From positions 5,828,001 through 5,892,000 of the forward strand of contig NZ_CP054923.1 of NCBI RefSeq assembly GCF_013364215.1: a DNA stretch of 64,000 nucleotides, in the 5' to 3' direction. The notes under the pieces are model-generated. The model was not told the origin of the DNA. It saw only the letters and a program-made list of their open reading frames with translations, and did no database searches. Positions 26,833-34,866 of the stretch are shown one piece after another. Both the position numbers and the translations under genes were made by a program. The stretch is from Verrucosispora sp. NA02020 (GTDB taxonomy: Bacteria > Actinomycetota > Actinomycetes > Mycobacteriales > Micromonosporaceae). Positions within the stretch are counted from its first letter, which is position 1, and the number at the start of each line of letters is the position of its first letter.

Positions 26833-27626
26833 CAGGACGCCTCCTTCGCGAAGCAGGCCCGGACCGAACCGAGCCCGGAGATACGTGCCTCGTACGTCGC
26901 ACCGGCCGTCACCGGCACCATCGGTCCGAGCGCACCGGAGAGCACCACGTCACCGGCGCGCAGCGGGTCACCGGCGCGGGCCAGGGTGCCGGCCAGCCAG
27001 GCCAGCGCGTGCAGCGGGTTGCCGAGGCAGGCCGCCCCGGCACCGACCGACACCGGCTCCCCGGCGTGCTCCAGCACCATCCCGGCCAGCCGCAGGTCCA
27101 CGTCGCCGACCCGGCGCGGCGAGGTGCCGAGCACGAACAGTCCGCTGGAGGCGTTGTCCGCGACCGTGTCCACGATGGAGATGTCCCACCCGGCCACCCG
27201 CGAGTCGACGACCTCGATGGCCGGCAGCAGGTGGTCGACGGCGCGCAGCACGTCCACGGTGGTGATCCGGGCGTCGGGCAGGTCGGCGCCGAGCACGAAG
27301 GCGATCTCCGCTTCGACGCGGGGCTGGAGCAGCCGGTCCAGGGCGATCTCGGCCCCGTCGGGCACCGCCATGACGTCGGTGAGCACACCGAAGTCCGGCT
27401 CGTACACGCCGAAAGCCTCCTGGACCGCCCGGGAGGTCAGCCCGACCTTCGCCCCCACCCGGCGCTGACCGGACGCCAGCCACTCGCGGACCTGGATCTG
27501 CTGCACCCGGTACGCCGCCTCGACGTCCCCTTCGGGCAGCAGCCGTCCCCGCAGCGGCGGGCAGGGCTTCCCGCTCTCCCGCGCCTCGACCAGTTCCCGG
27601 GCGGCTCGATCGTGGTGAACGGTCAT
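26832..27626 (-). CDS. 2-oxopent-4-enoate hydratase
   Basis: The 264-residue member of the hydratase/decarboxylase family adds water to 2-oxopent-4-enoate to give 4-hydroxy-2-oxovalerate. Recognisable stretches are [35 protein letters not shown] and [20 protein letters not shown], with metal-binding glutamates, followed by [16 protein letters not shown] near the C-terminus. The [10 protein letters not shown] motif favours hydratase over the paralogous decarboxylase in this cluster. ATG 27626 overlaps the stop of a 27-codon mini-ORF by four bases (ATGA), so translation is coupled to it. Confidence 0.93.
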   Translation of the reverse strand: MTVHHDRAARELVEARESGKPCPPLRGRLLPEGDVEAAYRVQQIQVREWLASGQRRVGAKVGLTSRAVQEAFGVYEPDFGVLTDVMAVPDGAEIALDRLLQPRVEAEIAFVLGADLPDARITTVDVLRAVDHLLPAIEVVDSRVAGWDISIVDTVADNASSGLFVLGTSPRRVGDVDLRLAGMVLEHAGEPVSVGAGAACLGNPLHALAWLAGTLARAGDPLRAGDVVLSGALGPMVPVTAGATYEARISGLGSVRACFAKEAS

Positions 27627-27706
27627 GTCAGCTCCTCGCTGCGCTCGGACCCGCCATGAGCCTCAACCCGGGCTGCTTCGATGATTCGCTCGCTACGCTC
27701 GCTCAT
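27623..27706 (-). CDS. 27-residue 'SERSER' mini-ORF coupling two operon genes
   Basis: This short frame encodes MSERSERIIEAARVEAHGG followed by SERSEELT. Its ATG (27704-27706) overlaps the stop of the dehydrogenase gene (ATGA), and its TGA overlaps the ATG of the hydratase gene. It contains two copies of an imperfect GAGCGnAGCGAG motif. Similar 'SERSER' sequences occur at gene junctions in other actinobacteria. Expression as a peptide is inferred only from the overlaps; it may simply relay ribosomes between neighbours. Confidence 0.55.
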   Translation of the reverse strand: MSERSERIIEAARVEAHGGSERSEELT

Positions 27707-29208
27707 GAGAGATCCACGCAGACGTTGGTGAGTTCGGAGTAGAAGTCGAGCGAGTGCACGCCGCCCTCGCGACCGATGCCGGACGCCTTCACCCCGCCGA
27801 ACGGGGTACGCAGGTCGCGCAGGAACCACGTGTTGACCCAGACGATGCCGGTGTCCAGCCGGGCGCCGGCCCGGTGCGCCCGACCCACGTCCCGGGTCCA
27901 CACGGTCGCCGCCAGGCCGTACTCGGTGCCGTTGGCCAGCTCGTACGCCTCGTCCTCGGTGTCGAAGGGCGCGACGTGCACCACCGGTCCGAAGATCTCC
28001 TCACGGTTGGTGCGGGCGTCCGGGCCGAGGCCGGTCAACACGGTCGGCTGCACGTACGCGCCACCGTCGCGGGCGTCGCCGAACTGCGGCGTCCCGCCGC
28101 CGGCCAGCACCTGTGCGCCCTCGGCGCGGGCCAGGTCGTAGTGACCGAGCACCTTGTCCCGGTGGGTGTGCGAGATCAGCGGCATGTTCACCGTCGCCTC
28201 GTCGGCCGGCCAGCCGTACGCCAGCTCGGCGGCGCGCGCGGCCAGCCGCTCGGTGAACTCCTCGAACACCGGCCGCTGCACGAGGATCCGCTCGGTGCAG
28301 AGGCACACCTGACCGCCGTTGGTGAAGCTGGACCGGACCGAGCCGGCGACCGCCGCGTCCAGGTCGGCGTCGGCGAAGACCAGCCCGGCGTTCTTGCCGC
28401 CGAGCTCGAAGCTGACCGCCTTCACGCCGTCGGCGGCGGCGCGCATGATGGCGCTGCCGGTGGCGGACTCCCCGGTGAAGGTGATCGCGTCGACGCCCGC
28501 GTGCCGGGTGAGGAACTCCCCGGCGGAACCGGGACCGAAGCCGTGCACCAGGTTGAACACGCCGTCGGGCACACCGGCCGCCGCCATCACCTCGGCGAGC
28601 AGCGTGGCCGAGGCGGGCGTCTCCTCGCTGGGCTTGACCACCACCGCGTTGCCGCAGGCCAGTGCCGGTGCGACCTTCCAGGTGAGCAGCAGCAGCGGCA
28701 GGTTCCACGGCACGATCACCGCGACCACGCCGACCGGCTTGCGGACCGCGTAGTTGAGCGCCCGCCCACCGGTCGGGGTGACCGTGGTGAACGACTCGGT
28801 CGGCGCGGTCGCCACGATCTCGGCGAACGCCCGGAAGTTGGCCGCGCCACGCGGGATGTCCAGGGTGCGGGCCTGTGAGATGGCCTTGCCGGTGTCGGCC
28901 ACCTCGGCGGTGACCAGGTCGTCGAAGCGGCGTTCCAGCTCGTCGGCGACCCGACGCAGCACCTCGGCGCGTTCCCGCTCCCCCATCCGGCCCCACGGCC
29001 CGCGCAGCGCCGCCCGGGCCGCCGCCACCGCCTCGTCCACCACCGACGCACCGGCCTCGACCACCTCGAAGACCGGTTCGCCGGTGACCGGGCTGCGGCG
29101 GGTGAAGCGGGGGCCCTCGTCGCGGAACTCGCCGCCGACGAAGTTGCGCAGCAGGCCGGGGCCGTCCGGCGCGTGCCCGGTCATCAGCCGGGGGTCCCAT
29201 CGGGTCAT
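27703..29208 (-). CDS. 2-aminomuconate 6-semialdehyde dehydrogenase (ALDH family)
   Basis: The 501-residue NAD-dependent aldehyde dehydrogenase shows the expected catalytic features: Asn in VVAVIVPWNLPLLLLTWK, Glu in VSFELGGKNAGLVFAD and Cys in NGGQVCLCTERILVQ. The C-terminal TPFGGVKASGIGREGG is typical of the 2-hydroxymuconic/aminomuconic semialdehyde subgroup. It oxidises 2-aminomuconate semialdehyde to 2-aminomuconate, which the RidA-type enzyme deaminates. ATG 29208 overlaps the stop of the monooxygenase gene by four bases (ATGA). An upstream extension belongs to the other frame of that gene. Confidence 0.93.
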   Translation of the reverse strand: MTRWDPRLMTGHAPDGPGLLRNFVGGEFRDEGPRFTRRSPVTGEPVFEVVEAGASVVDEAVAAARAALRGPWGRMGERERAEVLRRVADELERRFDDLVTAEVADTGKAISQARTLDIPRGAANFRAFAEIVATAPTESFTTVTPTGGRALNYAVRKPVGVVAVIVPWNLPLLLLTWKVAPALACGNAVVVKPSEETPASATLLAEVMAAAGVPDGVFNLVHGFGPGSAGEFLTRHAGVDAITFTGESATGSAIMRAAADGVKAVSFELGGKNAGLVFADADLDAAVAGSVRSSFTNGGQVCLCTERILVQRPVFEEFTERLAARAAELAYGWPADEATVNMPLISHTHRDKVLGHYDLARAEGAQVLAGGGTPQFGDARDGGAYVQPTVLTGLGPDARTNREEIFGPVVHVAPFDTEDEAYELANGTEYGLAATVWTRDVGRAHRAGARLDTGIVWVNTWFLRDLRTPFGGVKASGIGREGGVHSLDFYSELTNVCVDLS

Positions 29209-30539
29209 CGACGCCGCCCGCGCCCGATCGCCACCGCCGCACCGGCCACCGCCGCCAGCACACCGGCGGCCACCGCGCCGAGGACCTGGTACTGCCGGCG
29301 GACCCGGCGGCGCACCTGCGCGTACGGGACGGTGGAGAAGGAGACCATCTCGTACTGGGAGACGTACCGTCCGGGCAGCGCCCGCTCCAGGGCGTGCTCG
29401 ACCTTCTTGCGGGTCCGGAACACCGGCGAGGCGACCTTGTCGCGCATCTCGACGAAGTTGGCCAGCGCCATCCGGGCGATCGCCTCGGCGTTGCCCTGCC
29501 GACGCTGCTGGAACAGCGGCAGCGCGGCGGACCAGTCGTCGTCGCACTCGGTCAGGCAGCGGTCCAGCTCCACCACGTCCTCGAAGGCGCAGTTGGCGCC
29601 CTGACCGTAGAAGGGCACGATGGCGTGCGCCGCGTCGCCGAGCAGACCGACGCGTCCGTTCACCTGCCACGGGTCGCAGCGCACCGTGCCGAGGACGCCG
29701 ACCGGGTTGTGCTGGTAGTCGTCGACCAGGTCGGGGGCGAGCGGCAGCAGGTCCGGGTAGTGCGCGGCGAAGTGCTGTTCGATCGCCGCCTTGCTGCCCA
29801 GCGAGGCGAAGCTCGCGGTGCCGTGGGTGGGCCAGAACAGTGTGCAGGTGAAGGAGCGGTCCGGGTTGGGCAGCGCGATCATCATCGAGGTGCCGCGCGG
29901 CCAGATGTGCAGGGCGCCCTCGTCCAGGGCGAAGTCACCGCCGGCCGGCGGGATGGTGAGTTCCTTGTAGCCGTAGTCGAGGAAGTCGACGCTCTCGGTG
30001 ACCAGGCCGTGTTCGAGCAGTTGTCCGCGTACCGCCGAACCGGCGCCGTCGGTGCCGAGCACGACGCGGGCGTCCGCGGTGGCGGTGCCCTGCGGGGTCT
30101 CGAAGGTCATCCGCGCGGTGTCCGGATCCAGGCCGACCAGCCGGTGGTCGAAGGCGATCCGCACGCCGGGCAGCTTCGCGGCGGCCTCCAGCAGCGCGTT
30201 GTTCAGCGCGCCCCGGCTGATCGAGTTGATCGCCCGGTCGCCGGAGACGCTGTACGACTGGAAGCCGGGCTCGCCGAGCACCGGGTGCACCATCCGGCCC
30301 CGCATCGGCAGCGCGTCGGCCATCACCTGCTCGTCGAGCCCGATCCGGCGCAGCGCGTCCAGCCCGCGCTCGGAGAGCGCCAGGTTGATCGACCGTCCCC
30401 GTTCGACCGTCCCGGTACGCGGGTCCGGCCGCCGCTCGTACAGCGCCACCGCATAGCCCCGGCGGGCCAGGAAGCAGGCCAGCAGGCAGCCGGCCAGCCC
30501 GGCACCGACCACGGCGATCTCGTCGCGTTCCCGGTTCAT
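29205..30539 (-). CDS. kynurenine 3-monooxygenase
   Basis: The 444-residue FAD-dependent hydroxylase converts kynurenine to 3-hydroxykynurenine with NADPH and O2. The dinucleotide motif is VVGAGLAGCLLACFLARRGY, the second FAD motif is VGLLGDAAHAIVPFYGQGAN and NCAFEDVVELDRCL follows. A hydrophobic C-terminal stretch (about 422-438, GAVAAGVLAAVAGAAVAI) followed by GRGRRR suggests a membrane anchor like that of the eukaryotic enzyme. The start at ATG 30539 overlaps the kynureninase stop by four bases. The pathway branch via 3-hydroxyanthranilate is thus encoded, rather than the anthranilate branch alone. Confidence 0.96.
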   Translation of the reverse strand: MNRERDEIAVVGAGLAGCLLACFLARRGYAVALYERRPDPRTGTVERGRSINLALSERGLDALRRIGLDEQVMADALPMRGRMVHPVLGEPGFQSYSVSGDRAINSISRGALNNALLEAAAKLPGVRIAFDHRLVGLDPDTARMTFETPQGTATADARVVLGTDGAGSAVRGQLLEHGLVTESVDFLDYGYKELTIPPAGGDFALDEGALHIWPRGTSMMIALPNPDRSFTCTLFWPTHGTASFASLGSKAAIEQHFAAHYPDLLPLAPDLVDDYQHNPVGVLGTVRCDPWQVNGRVGLLGDAAHAIVPFYGQGANCAFEDVVELDRCLTECDDDWSAALPLFQQRRQGNAEAIARMALANFVEMRDKVASPVFRTRKKVEHALERALPGRYVSQYEMVSFSTVPYAQVRRRVRRQYQVLGAVAAGVLAAVAGAAVAIGRGRRR

Positions 30540-31837
30540 CCAGCTCTCCCAACGGTCGCGGCCAGCGCGTCGGCGACCCGCCAGCAGTCGTGGTACGTCG
30601 AGTAGAGCGGCACCGGGGCGAACCGGACGACGTCCGGCTCCCGGGCGTCGGCGATCACTCCGTGCTCGTACCGGAGCCGCTTGGTCAGCTCCCTGGCGCT
30701 GCCCTCGCCGAGTCTGACCGAGAGTTGGCAGCCACGGCGACCCGGGTCGCGCGGGGTGATCACGGTCAGCGGCCGGTCGGCGGTCACCTCGTCCAGCAGC
30801 CGCTCCAGGTAACCGGTGAGCCGCAGGCTGCGGTCGCGCAGCGCGGGCATCCCGACCGAGTCGAACAGCTCCAGCGAGGTACGCACCGGCCCCATCGAGA
30901 AGATCGGCGGATTGGAGATCTGCCATGCCTCCACTGTGGACGGCGGCCGGCTGACCGGCGTCATCTCGAACCGGGTGGCCGCCGCCGTGCTCCACCAGCC
31001 CTCGAAGCGGGGCAGGTCCGCATCGCCGTGGTGCCGCTCGTGCACGAACACCCCGCCCAGGGCGCCCGGCCCCGAGTTGAGGTACTTGTACGAGCACCAG
31101 GCCGCGAAGTCGACGTCCCACTCGTGCAGCGACAGCGGCACGTTGCCGGCGGCGTGCGCCAGGTCCCAGCCGACGACCGCCCCGGCGGCCCGGCCGGCGG
31201 CGGTGATCACCGGGATGTCCATCAGCTCGCCGGTGAGGTAGTTGACGCCGCCGAGCAGCAGCAGCGCGACGGTCTGCCCCTCGGCGGCGAGGAACGCGGT
31301 GACGTCCTCGGTGCGCAGGGTGTCCTCACCCGGTCGCGGCGTCAGCCGGACCACGGTGGTGTCCGGGTCGAGGCCGTGGAACCGGGCCTGGCTGCGCACC
31401 GCGTAGCTGTCCGAGGGGAAGGCGCTGTCCTCGATGACGATCCGGGTCCGCGTGCCGCTCGGCCGGTAGAAGCTGACCATCAGCAGGTGCAGGTTGACCG
31501 TGAGCGAGTTCATCACCACGGTCTCGGTGGGCAGGGCGCCGACGAGTCGCGCGGCCGGGGCCGTCAACAGCTCGTGGTACGGCAGCCAGGGCCGTTCCGC
31601 CTCCAGGTGCCCCTCGACACCGAGCCGCCCCCAGTCGTCCAGGTCGGCCAGCAACTCGTCCCGGGTCGCCCGGGGTTGCAGGCCGAGCGAGTTGCCCGCC
31701 AGGTACGCCGACTCGGGATGGTCACCGCCGTCGGCCGGTGGCACGTGGAACAGGTGCCGGTGTCCGGGGTCGCTGGCGTCCAGCCGGAGGGCTTCGGCCT
31801 CGCCGGGGCGTGGCGCCCCGGTCTCGTTCGTCGTCAT
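30536..31837 (-). CDS. kynU: kynureninase
   Basis: The 433-residue PLP enzyme cleaves 3-hydroxykynurenine (or kynurenine) to 3-hydroxyanthranilate (or anthranilate) and alanine. The PLP lysine is in AAWCSYKYLNSGPGALGG, and the Asp/His cofactor region VVGWDLAHAAGNVPL precedes it. YLAGNSLGLQP at the N-terminus is typical of the family. It begins seven bases after the dioxygenase stop and overlaps the monooxygenase start by four bases. Length and motifs are normal. Confidence 0.97.
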   Translation of the reverse strand: MTTNETGAPRPGEAEALRLDASDPGHRHLFHVPPADGGDHPESAYLAGNSLGLQPRATRDELLADLDDWGRLGVEGHLEAERPWLPYHELLTAPAARLVGALPTETVVMNSLTVNLHLLMVSFYRPSGTRTRIVIEDSAFPSDSYAVRSQARFHGLDPDTTVVRLTPRPGEDTLRTEDVTAFLAAEGQTVALLLLGGVNYLTGELMDIPVITAAGRAAGAVVGWDLAHAAGNVPLSLHEWDVDFAAWCSYKYLNSGPGALGGVFVHERHHGDADLPRFEGWWSTAAATRFEMTPVSRPPSTVEAWQISNPPIFSMGPVRTSLELFDSVGMPALRDRSLRLTGYLERLLDEVTADRPLTVITPRDPGRRGCQLSVRLGEGSARELTKRLRYEHGVIADAREPDVVRFAPVPLYSTYHDCWRVADALAATVGRAG

Positions 31838-31844
31838 CGTCGCC

Positions 31845-32744
31845 TCACATCGCGGTACGGGCGGACCACAGCTCGGGGAAGACCACCCGGGCCATGCTGC
31901 GTTGCAGCCAGGCCAGCCCGGCGGAACCGCCGCTGCCGACCTTGGCGCCCATGGTGCGCTGCACCGCCTTGATGTGGTGGTGCCGCCAGTCGCCGAACTG
32001 TTCGGCGACCTCGGTCAGCGCCTCACCGAGCATCCGCAGGTGGTTGTCCGGGCCGGCGTCGGCGTAGATCCGCACCCAGGCCGCCTCGACGGCGGGGTGC
32101 GGCTCGTGCTCGACCGCCACGTCCCGCTCCAGCAGGTCGGCGGGAAGCTCGTGGCCGTGCCGGGCGAGCAGGGCCACCACCTCGTCCCAGACGCTGGGCG
32201 TGTCGAGGGCGGCGGTCAGCTCGGCGTGCACCTCGGTCTGCCGGCGGAACGGCCGGATCAGCGCCGGGTCGCGGAGCCCGAGCTGGAACTCCAGGTGGCG
32301 GTACATGGCCGACTGGAATCCCGAGCCCTCACCGAGCAGGTTGCGGAAACGGTTGAAGTCGGCCGGGGTCATCCAGCGCAGCCCCCGCCAGGCGGCGTTG
32401 AGCCCTTCCAGGTGCAGCGCGGCCCGCCGCAGCGGGGCGAGCGCCTCCCACACCCGGTCGGTGCGCACCAGCCGGGCGGCGTCGCGCAGTTCGTGGCAGG
32501 TCAGGCCGAAGTACAGCTCCATGATCTGGCTGACCATCAGGAACGACATCTCGCCCGGGTCGTCGCTCAGCGGCTGCTGCAACCGGTGCAGCGTGCTGGC
32601 CTGCACGTACGCGTCGTACGGCACCCGCTCGGCGAATTCCAGCGTCGGCTCACCGCCGTTGCGCGCGGCACGGGCCGCGCGCTGGCGGCCGGTGACCGGA
32701 CGCACCGCCGCCCGGGCACCGGGGCGCAGTTCCGTCTGCTCCAT
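31845..32744 (-). CDS. kynA: tryptophan 2,3-dioxygenase
   Basis: The 299-residue heme dioxygenase catalyses the first step, tryptophan to N-formylkynurenine. Diagnostic stretches are PDEMLFIVTHQ-like text (DDPGEMSFLMVSQIMELYFG), LTPADFNRFRNLLGEGSGFQS-like text (MTPADFNRFRNLLGEGSGFQ) and GDWRHHHIKAVQRTMG with the heme-ligand His. An N-terminal basic tail of about 40 residues precedes the conserved fold. ATG 32744 has AAGGAG ten bases upstream. It is the promoter-proximal gene of the operon and is divergent from an Lrp-type regulator. Confidence 0.96.
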   Translation of the reverse strand: MEQTELRPGARAAVRPVTGRQRAARAARNGGEPTLEFAERVPYDAYVQASTLHRLQQPLSDDPGEMSFLMVSQIMELYFGLTCHELRDAARLVRTDRVWEALAPLRRAALHLEGLNAAWRGLRWMTPADFNRFRNLLGEGSGFQSAMYRHLEFQLGLRDPALIRPFRRQTEVHAELTAALDTPSVWDEVVALLARHGHELPADLLERDVAVEHEPHPAVEAAWVRIYADAGPDNHLRMLGEALTEVAEQFGDWRHHHIKAVQRTMGAKVGSGGSAGLAWLQRSMARVVFPELWSARTAM

Positions 32745-32821
32745 GCGTCGGCTCCTTCCTGGCGTCGGTCCAGACATGATCTCGCGGTGGGATCGCCTGA
32801 CGGAATGCCTCTTCAACGGCG

Positions 32822-32845
32822 GTTCAGCAGGTCGACCTGCCGAAC
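32822..32845. promoter_or_regulatory. 24-bp near-palindromic operator between kynA and the Lrp/AsnC gene
   Basis: The centre GCAGGTCGACCTGC (32827-32840) is a perfect 14-bp palindrome. Outer GTTC and GAAC arms extend it to 24 bp with one mismatched pair. It lies 78 bp upstream of kynA and 46 bp upstream of the regulator start, so binding could control both. Lrp-type regulators bind palindromes of this general size; the assignment is inferred from position. Confidence 0.6.
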
Positions 32846-32890
32846 GAAAGGCACTGGCAGCAGTTCGCTTGCCGGACGTAAGGTCGCCGC

Positions 32891-33331
32891 GTGGACGAGA
32901 TGGACTGGGCCCTGCTCCGTGAGCTGCAGGCCGACGCGCGACTGTCGTTCAGCGAGTTGTCCCGGCGGGTGCACCTGTCTCCCCCGGCCGTCGCCGAACG
33001 GGTCCGGCGGCTGGAGGAGACCGGCGTGGTCACCGGCTACCACGCCCACGTCGACCTGGCCCGGGCCGGTCGCAACGTGGTGGCGCTGATCCGGATGTCC
33101 TGTTACGGCGCCCGGTGCATCCTGCACGTCCCCGAGGTCGCCGACTGGCCGGAGATCCTGGAGATCCACCGGATCACCGGCGACGCGTGCAGCGTGCTGA
33201 AGGTCGCGGCCGGGTCGATCGGGGAGTTCGAGGCCGTCATCGACCGACTCGCCCCGTACGGGCAGCCGTCCAGCACGATGGTCCTCTCCACGCCGCTGGG
33301 CTGGCAGCCGGTCACCCCGCTGTCGGGTTAG
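32891..33331 (+). CDS. Lrp/AsnC family transcriptional regulator, probable kynurenine-operon regulator
   Basis: The 146-residue regulator has an N-terminal winged HTH (DWALLRELQADARLSFSELS and RRVHLSPPAVAERVRRLEE). A RAM ligand-binding domain follows (residues about 65-140, with VEVHRITGD-like ILEIHRITGDACSVLKV). Regulators of this type sense amino acids; tryptophan or kynurenine is a reasonable guess from its divergent position next to kynA. GTG 32891 (MDEMDWALL) is chosen because the HTH then starts in the normal place. Kyn-operon regulators of this family, such as KynR, are known in other bacteria. A 24-bp palindrome lies in the shared promoter region. Confidence 0.9.
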   Translation: MDEMDWALLRELQADARLSFSELSRRVHLSPPAVAERVRRLEETGVVTGYHAHVDLARAGRNVVALIRMSCYGARCILHVPEVADWPEILEIHRITGDACSVLKVAAGSIGEFEAVIDRLAPYGQPSSTMVLSTPLGWQPVTPLSG

Positions 33332-33403
33332 CCGCCCCGGCAGGGGGAATGCGCCGCGGGTCACCCCAGCAGGACCGGTGCACCGGTGCCGGGAGGGAGG
33401 ATC

Positions 33404-33916
33404 ATGCGGGGTCTGCGTCCGTACCCGTCGACCGTCGTCCGACTCTTCGGCGCGTTCGCCTTGATCGGGGCTTTCGTCCTGGTCGGCGCCGCGCCCGCCC
33501 GGGCAGGTGAGAACACCTTCGTCGAGGTGACGCCGAACAGCGTGCAGGCCGGTTCCCGGGTGCACCTCAAGGCCAGCTGCGACAACGCCAACAACCGGCA
33601 GGCCGAGGTGACCTCGGACGCGTTCCGTCAGGTCTTCCTCCGCCCGAACGACGGCTTCCTCACCGGGGACGTCACCGTGCCGAGCGAGAAGCAGGCCGGC
33701 AACTACCCGGTCACCCTGCACTGCGAGAACGGTCAGACGGCCGACACCACGCTGACCGTGCTGAACATGGAGCAGCCCACCAAGGGACCGGCGACCGGAG
33801 GCGGCGGCACCGCAGGCGGCGACACCGGCTCGATGCTGCTGCTCGGCGGCGCCGCAACAGTGGCCGCGGTGGTGGTGTTCGGGCTGGTGAGCAGCCGGCG
33901 TCGGGCCGGTTCCTGA
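33404..33916 (+). CDS. exported surface protein, probable sortase F substrate
   Basis: The 170-residue protein has an N-terminal signal peptide (about residues 1-34, cleavage near PARA-GENT) and a beta-rich Ig-like middle domain (TFVEVTPNSVQAGSRVHLKA). A Gly/Thr-rich linker is followed by GGDTG, a hydrophobic helix (SMLLLGGAATVAAVVVFGL) and an RRR tail. This is the architecture of a cell-wall sorting signal, but LPXTG is replaced by GGDTG. ATG 33404 has GGGAGG upstream. A class F sortase gene starts 13 bp downstream. Two Cys residues in the domain (about 63 and 107) may form a disulfide. Confidence 0.75.
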   Translation: MRGLRPYPSTVVRLFGAFALIGAFVLVGAAPARAGENTFVEVTPNSVQAGSRVHLKASCDNANNRQAEVTSDAFRQVFLRPNDGFLTGDVTVPSEKQAGNYPVTLHCENGQTADTTLTVLNMEQPTKGPATGGGGTAGGDTGSMLLLGGAATVAAVVVFGLVSSRRRAGS

Positions 33917-33928
33917 CCCGCTGTCGCG

Positions 33929-34762
33929 ATGAGCGGCTCTCGCGTACCCGCGCCGGAACCCGGTCCGGGTCGGCGCCGGACCACCGCCCGTCGGGTGCCT
34001 CGCGCCTGGCGTCGGGTGGTGGGCACGGCGCTGGGCCGGCTGGGCCGGGTCACCACGCAGATGGGGTCGGCCAGCGTCAGCACGCCCGACCCGGCGGCCC
34101 CGCCGGTGCCGCCCCGCCGTCGGCAGCTCGGCCGGTACCGCCGGTACGGCCGGTCCACTCCCGGGGTGCCGGTCCTGGTGATCGGCGCGTTGATGCTGCT
34201 GATCGTCACGATGCTCGGCGTCGAGCGGCTGACCGGGGTGAACCTGCTGCCGGACCGGTTCATCGCCGGGCTCGGCCGCCCGCCGAAGGAGTACCCGATG
34301 CTGTCGGCGAGCGAGCCGGTCAGCATCGAGATCAGCAAGATCGACCTGACCGCTCCGGTGCACAACGTCGGGATCGCGCCGGACGGCAGCGTCGCCGCTC
34401 CACCGGCCGAACGGGCCCAGGAGGCCGGGTGGTACGACCAGGGTCCGACCCCCGGCCAGTACGGCCCGGCCGTCATCGTCGGGCACGTGGACACCAGCAC
34501 CGGACCGGCGGTCTTCCAGGACCTACGGGAACTGCGCGGCGGTGACCGGGTCGAGGTGGCCCGGTCGGACGGCTCGGTCGCGGTGTTCGAGGTCGAACGC
34601 ATCGGCCGGTACGACAAGGAGCAGTTGCCGGCCGACGACGTCTTCGGCGACTTCAGCCGGCCCCAGTTGCGGCTGATCACGTGCGGCGGGCGCTGGGTCG
34701 GCGGCGACACCGGGTACGCGGACAACGTGATCGTCTTCGCCTCGCTGGTGCAGGCTCGCTGA
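33929..34762 (+). CDS. class F sortase
   Basis: The 277-residue transpeptidase has a long basic cytoplasmic N-terminus and one membrane helix (about 83-100, VPVLVIGALMLLIVTML). The extracellular sortase domain carries the catalytic triad: His in AVIVGHVDTSTGP, Cys in LRLITCGGRWV and Arg in the same GGRWVGG loop (or shortly after). The RPPKEYPMLSASEPVSIEIS segment is typical of class F. It would attach the preceding surface protein to the wall. The gene begins 13 bp after that substrate gene, so the two form an operon. Confidence 0.9.
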   Translation: MSGSRVPAPEPGPGRRRTTARRVPRAWRRVVGTALGRLGRVTTQMGSASVSTPDPAAPPVPPRRRQLGRYRRYGRSTPGVPVLVIGALMLLIVTMLGVERLTGVNLLPDRFIAGLGRPPKEYPMLSASEPVSIEISKIDLTAPVHNVGIAPDGSVAAPPAERAQEAGWYDQGPTPGQYGPAVIVGHVDTSTGPAVFQDLRELRGGDRVEVARSDGSVAVFEVERIGRYDKEQLPADDVFGDFSRPQLRLITCGGRWVGGDTGYADNVIVFASLVQAR

Positions 34763-34866
34763 CCCGCCTGGACGCCCGGCCGACGACGGCCCTCGCGGCC
34801 GGGCCGCGTCGGAGGCGCGCCCAGGCGGCGCCGGACGCGGCTCGGGGCTGTCGCCGGGGGCGCGGC

